From assembly GCF_009849585.1 (NCBI RefSeq), contig NZ_VCRN01000012.1, forward strand, positions 91,232 through 155,231: 64,000 bases of DNA, written 5' to 3'. This DNA comes from Bacillus sp. ZZV12-4809. GTDB taxonomy: Bacteria > Bacillota > Bacilli > Bacillales > Cytobacillaceae. Of this stretch, positions 62,685-64,000 are shown piece after piece. Both the position numbers and the translations under genes were made by a program. Every line of letters begins with the position of its first letter. Position 1 is the stretch's first letter. The notes under the pieces were generated by a model. The model did no database searches and was not told the DNA's origin. It was given only the letters and a program-made list of their open reading frames with translations.

Positions 62685-63452
62685 GTGGTTGTTATTGAAC
62701 ATAAGGTTATCAGAGAAATTCCTGTTCTTGAACTCGCCAGACAGGAAATAAAAGGGGAACTGCTGCCTTTTATCATTTTTGTTCATGGTTTTACGAGTGC
62801 CAAGGAACATAATCTGCATTATGCCTATCTGCTTGCAGAAAAGGGGTTTAGGGTAGTGCTTCCGGACACGTTATTTCATGGGGAAAGATCTCAGGGGTTA
62901 TCTGGCAGCGATTTAAATTTCAAGCTATGGGATATTGTTCTGAATACAATTGCTGAATTGAATATAATCAAAAATGTTTATAAGGATTGGGACCTGATTG
63001 ATCAGGAAAGAATAGGGCTTGTGGGTACCTCCATGGGTGGAATAGTCACTTTGGGCGCCTTGACCCAGTATGAATGGGTTAAAACTGCAGTTAGCCTGAT
63101 GGGGATGCCGTATTATGAAAAGTTTGCTCAGCTTCAGCTCGACGAACTGAAGAAAAATAATATTAGGGTTCCTCTCACAAATGAAGAACTTGCAGATCTT
63201 CTGAGCAGTCTCAGGGAGCGTGATCTTAGCCTTCAGCCTGAAAAGCTTGGAGGAAGGCCGATTATGTTCTGGCATGGCAAAAAGGACCCGGTAGTGCCGT
63301 ATTCCTATACATACCAATTTTATGAGACCATCCAGCCCATGTATAATGATTCACCTGAAAACCTCCTCTTTATAACAGATGAACAGGCAGGGCATAAAGT
63401 TAGCAGAGAAGGACTGCTCGAAACAGTTAGGTGGTTTGAGGAACATCTATAA
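62685..63452 (+). CDS. yitV: Alpha/beta-hydrolase esterase
   Basis: 255-residue esterase of the YitV type. Oxyanion loop FVHGFTSAKEHNLHY (about residue 30), nucleophile Ser in GLVGTSMGGIVTLGA (about 118), Asp in HGKKDPVVPYSYTYQF and His in TDEQAGHKVSREG. No signal peptide; cytoplasmic. GTG at 62685 with AGGAGGA. The preceding 279-base gap is AT-rich with no gene seen. Substrate unknown. Confidence 0.85.
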   Translation: MVVIEHKVIREIPVLELARQEIKGELLPFIIFVHGFTSAKEHNLHYAYLLAEKGFRVVLPDTLFHGERSQGLSGSDLNFKLWDIVLNTIAELNIIKNVYKDWDLIDQERIGLVGTSMGGIVTLGALTQYEWVKTAVSLMGMPYYEKFAQLQLDELKKNNIRVPLTNEELADLLSSLRERDLSLQPEKLGGRPIMFWHGKKDPVVPYSYTYQFYETIQPMYNDSPENLLFITDEQAGHKVSREGLLETVRWFEEHL

Positions 63453-63523
63453 ACTGCGTTTTTTCATTTCAGTTAATTTTTTGTTAAGATAAAGATAGTA
63501 AATAATGAAGGAGTGCTGCAGAT

Positions 63524-63832
63524 ATGGATCAGGATTTAAAAGACAGCATTATGGGTGCACTTGAGCTTGTAGTAGACCCTGAGCTGGGGATAGACATTGT
63601 AAACCTAGGCCTGGTATATGATGTGAAAATGGAAGAGGAAGGAAAAGCCATAATTGATATGACACTTACTTCCATGGGCTGCCCATTGGCAGGCACAATC
63701 GTTGAACAGGTTAAGTCAGCACTGGCAGATATCCCTGAAGTAAAAGACACTGAAGTCAACATTGTCTGGAACCCGCCTTGGTCCAAGGATAAAATGTCCC
63801 GCTATGCAAAAATTGCGCTTGGTGTTCGATAA
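63524..63832 (+). CDS. yitW: MIP18/DUF59-family iron-sulphur assembly protein
   Basis: 102-residue protein of the MIP18 (DUF59, PaaD/SufT-like) family. It has the single Cys motif TLTSMGCPLAGTI (about residues 44-56) and the opening VVDPELGIDIVNLGLVYDV, both diagnostic. Such proteins help mature Fe-S clusters. ATG at 63524 with GAAGGAG. Comes after yitV as in B. subtilis (yitW), then two hairpins. Confidence 0.9.
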   Translation: MDQDLKDSIMGALELVVDPELGIDIVNLGLVYDVKMEEEGKAIIDMTLTSMGCPLAGTIVEQVKSALADIPEVKDTEVNIVWNPPWSKDKMSRYAKIALGVR

Positions 63833-63872
63833 GAGATTGAAGCATAAAACAGCAGGAGTATTTCCTGCTCAG

Positions 63873-63901
63873 GCTGTCGAGAAACTCTCGACAGCTTTTA
63901 T
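63873..63901 (+). terminator. Intrinsic terminator after yitW
   Basis: GCTGTCGAGA (63873-63882) pairs with TCTCGACAGC (63886-63895), then TTTTATTTTT. A smaller AGCAGGA/TCCTGCT hairpin stands before it at 63851-63869. Confidence 0.9.
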
Positions 63902-63977
63902 TTTTATCATTAACTTTATTAATTCACCGCGTTAATTTGATATAATATAATTAATTTTACTTAGGATGGTGGATGGC

Positions 63978-64000
63978 ATGTTCAAACCGAAAAGAGAATC
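63978..64000 (+). CDS. Start of a further gene, cut by window end
   Basis: ATG at 63978 preceded by GGATGGTGGATGG; seven codons (MFKPKRE) fit before the edge. A plausible promoter, TTAATT, 16 bases, TATAAT, lies upstream at about 63920-63947. The gene cannot be identified from this. Confidence 0.35.

Overview
The window reads as a chromosomal segment of a moderately low-GC, endospore-forming member of the Bacillaceae. Gene order follows the Bacillus subtilis yhf-yhj-add-gerP-yis-yit chromosome arm closely. Landmarks are hemH-hemY-yhgD-yhgE, yhfH-yhfI-lplJ-lcfB, comK, yhjD/yhjE/sipV, addB-addA-hlpB, gerPFEDCBA, yisK-yisL-yisN-asnO-yisQ and yitS-yitT-ipi-yitU-yitV-yitW. gerP, asnO and comK indicate a sporulating organism with the regulator gene for competence. 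A Cytobacillus/Mesobacillus-type genus is my guess from protein style. No rRNA, tRNA, prophage, CRISPR array or transposase was seen.

Region by region. 1-5.4 kb: end of haem synthesis (ferrochelatase, HemY), then a TetR regulator and a large Pip/YhgE membrane protein. 5.4-10.4 kb: small Zn protein YhfH, a metallo-hydrolase, lipoate ligase LplJ, the acyl-CoA ligase LcfB behind a FadR-type operator, and an enoyl-CoA hydratase. 10.4-14.8 kb: a three-gene ABC importer behind a near-perfect CodY-like box, then azlCD. 14.9-18.4 kb: a CAAX-type M48 protease, an S51-type peptidase, an IDEAL-domain protein, comK and yhjD. 18.6-27.8 kb: an S9 peptidase, an LCP-family enzyme, a DedA/TVP38 protein, signal peptidase I, an orphan CxxC protein, a ketoreductase-thiolase pair, an acetyltransferase and an MFS permease.

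27.9-37.6 kb: the AddAB recombination nuclease, an HNH protein, and the spore-coat gerP operon on the minus strand under a recognisable sigma-K promoter. 37.8-46.5 kb: a second acyl-CoA ligase, a DUF418 protein, YisK, YisL, YisN, AsnO and a MATE exporter. 46.5-55.1 kb is a maltodextrin island. It holds a cytosolic neopullulanase-type enzyme (minus strand) divergent from a binding lipoprotein, two permeases, a secreted alpha-amylase with a C-terminal membrane anchor, and a LacI-family regulator. Related LacI/cre-type palindromes sit at the promoters. 55.1-64 kb: a stress-type SDR, an acetyltransferase, YajQ, CvfB, DegV, YitT, a BsuPI-domain protein, two small proteins, a HAD phosphatase, an esterase and a MIP18-family protein, then the first codons of another gene at the edge.

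Most of the window is ordinary core chromosome. The points of greatest interest are regulatory and architectural: paired 25-bp operators flanking the TetR gene, CodY-like boxes near three nutrient- or competence-linked genes, the operator set of the maltodextrin island, the membrane-anchored amylase, inverted-repeat elements between genes, and the absence of sbcDC between addA and hlpB. I did not find a clearly new multi-gene system.
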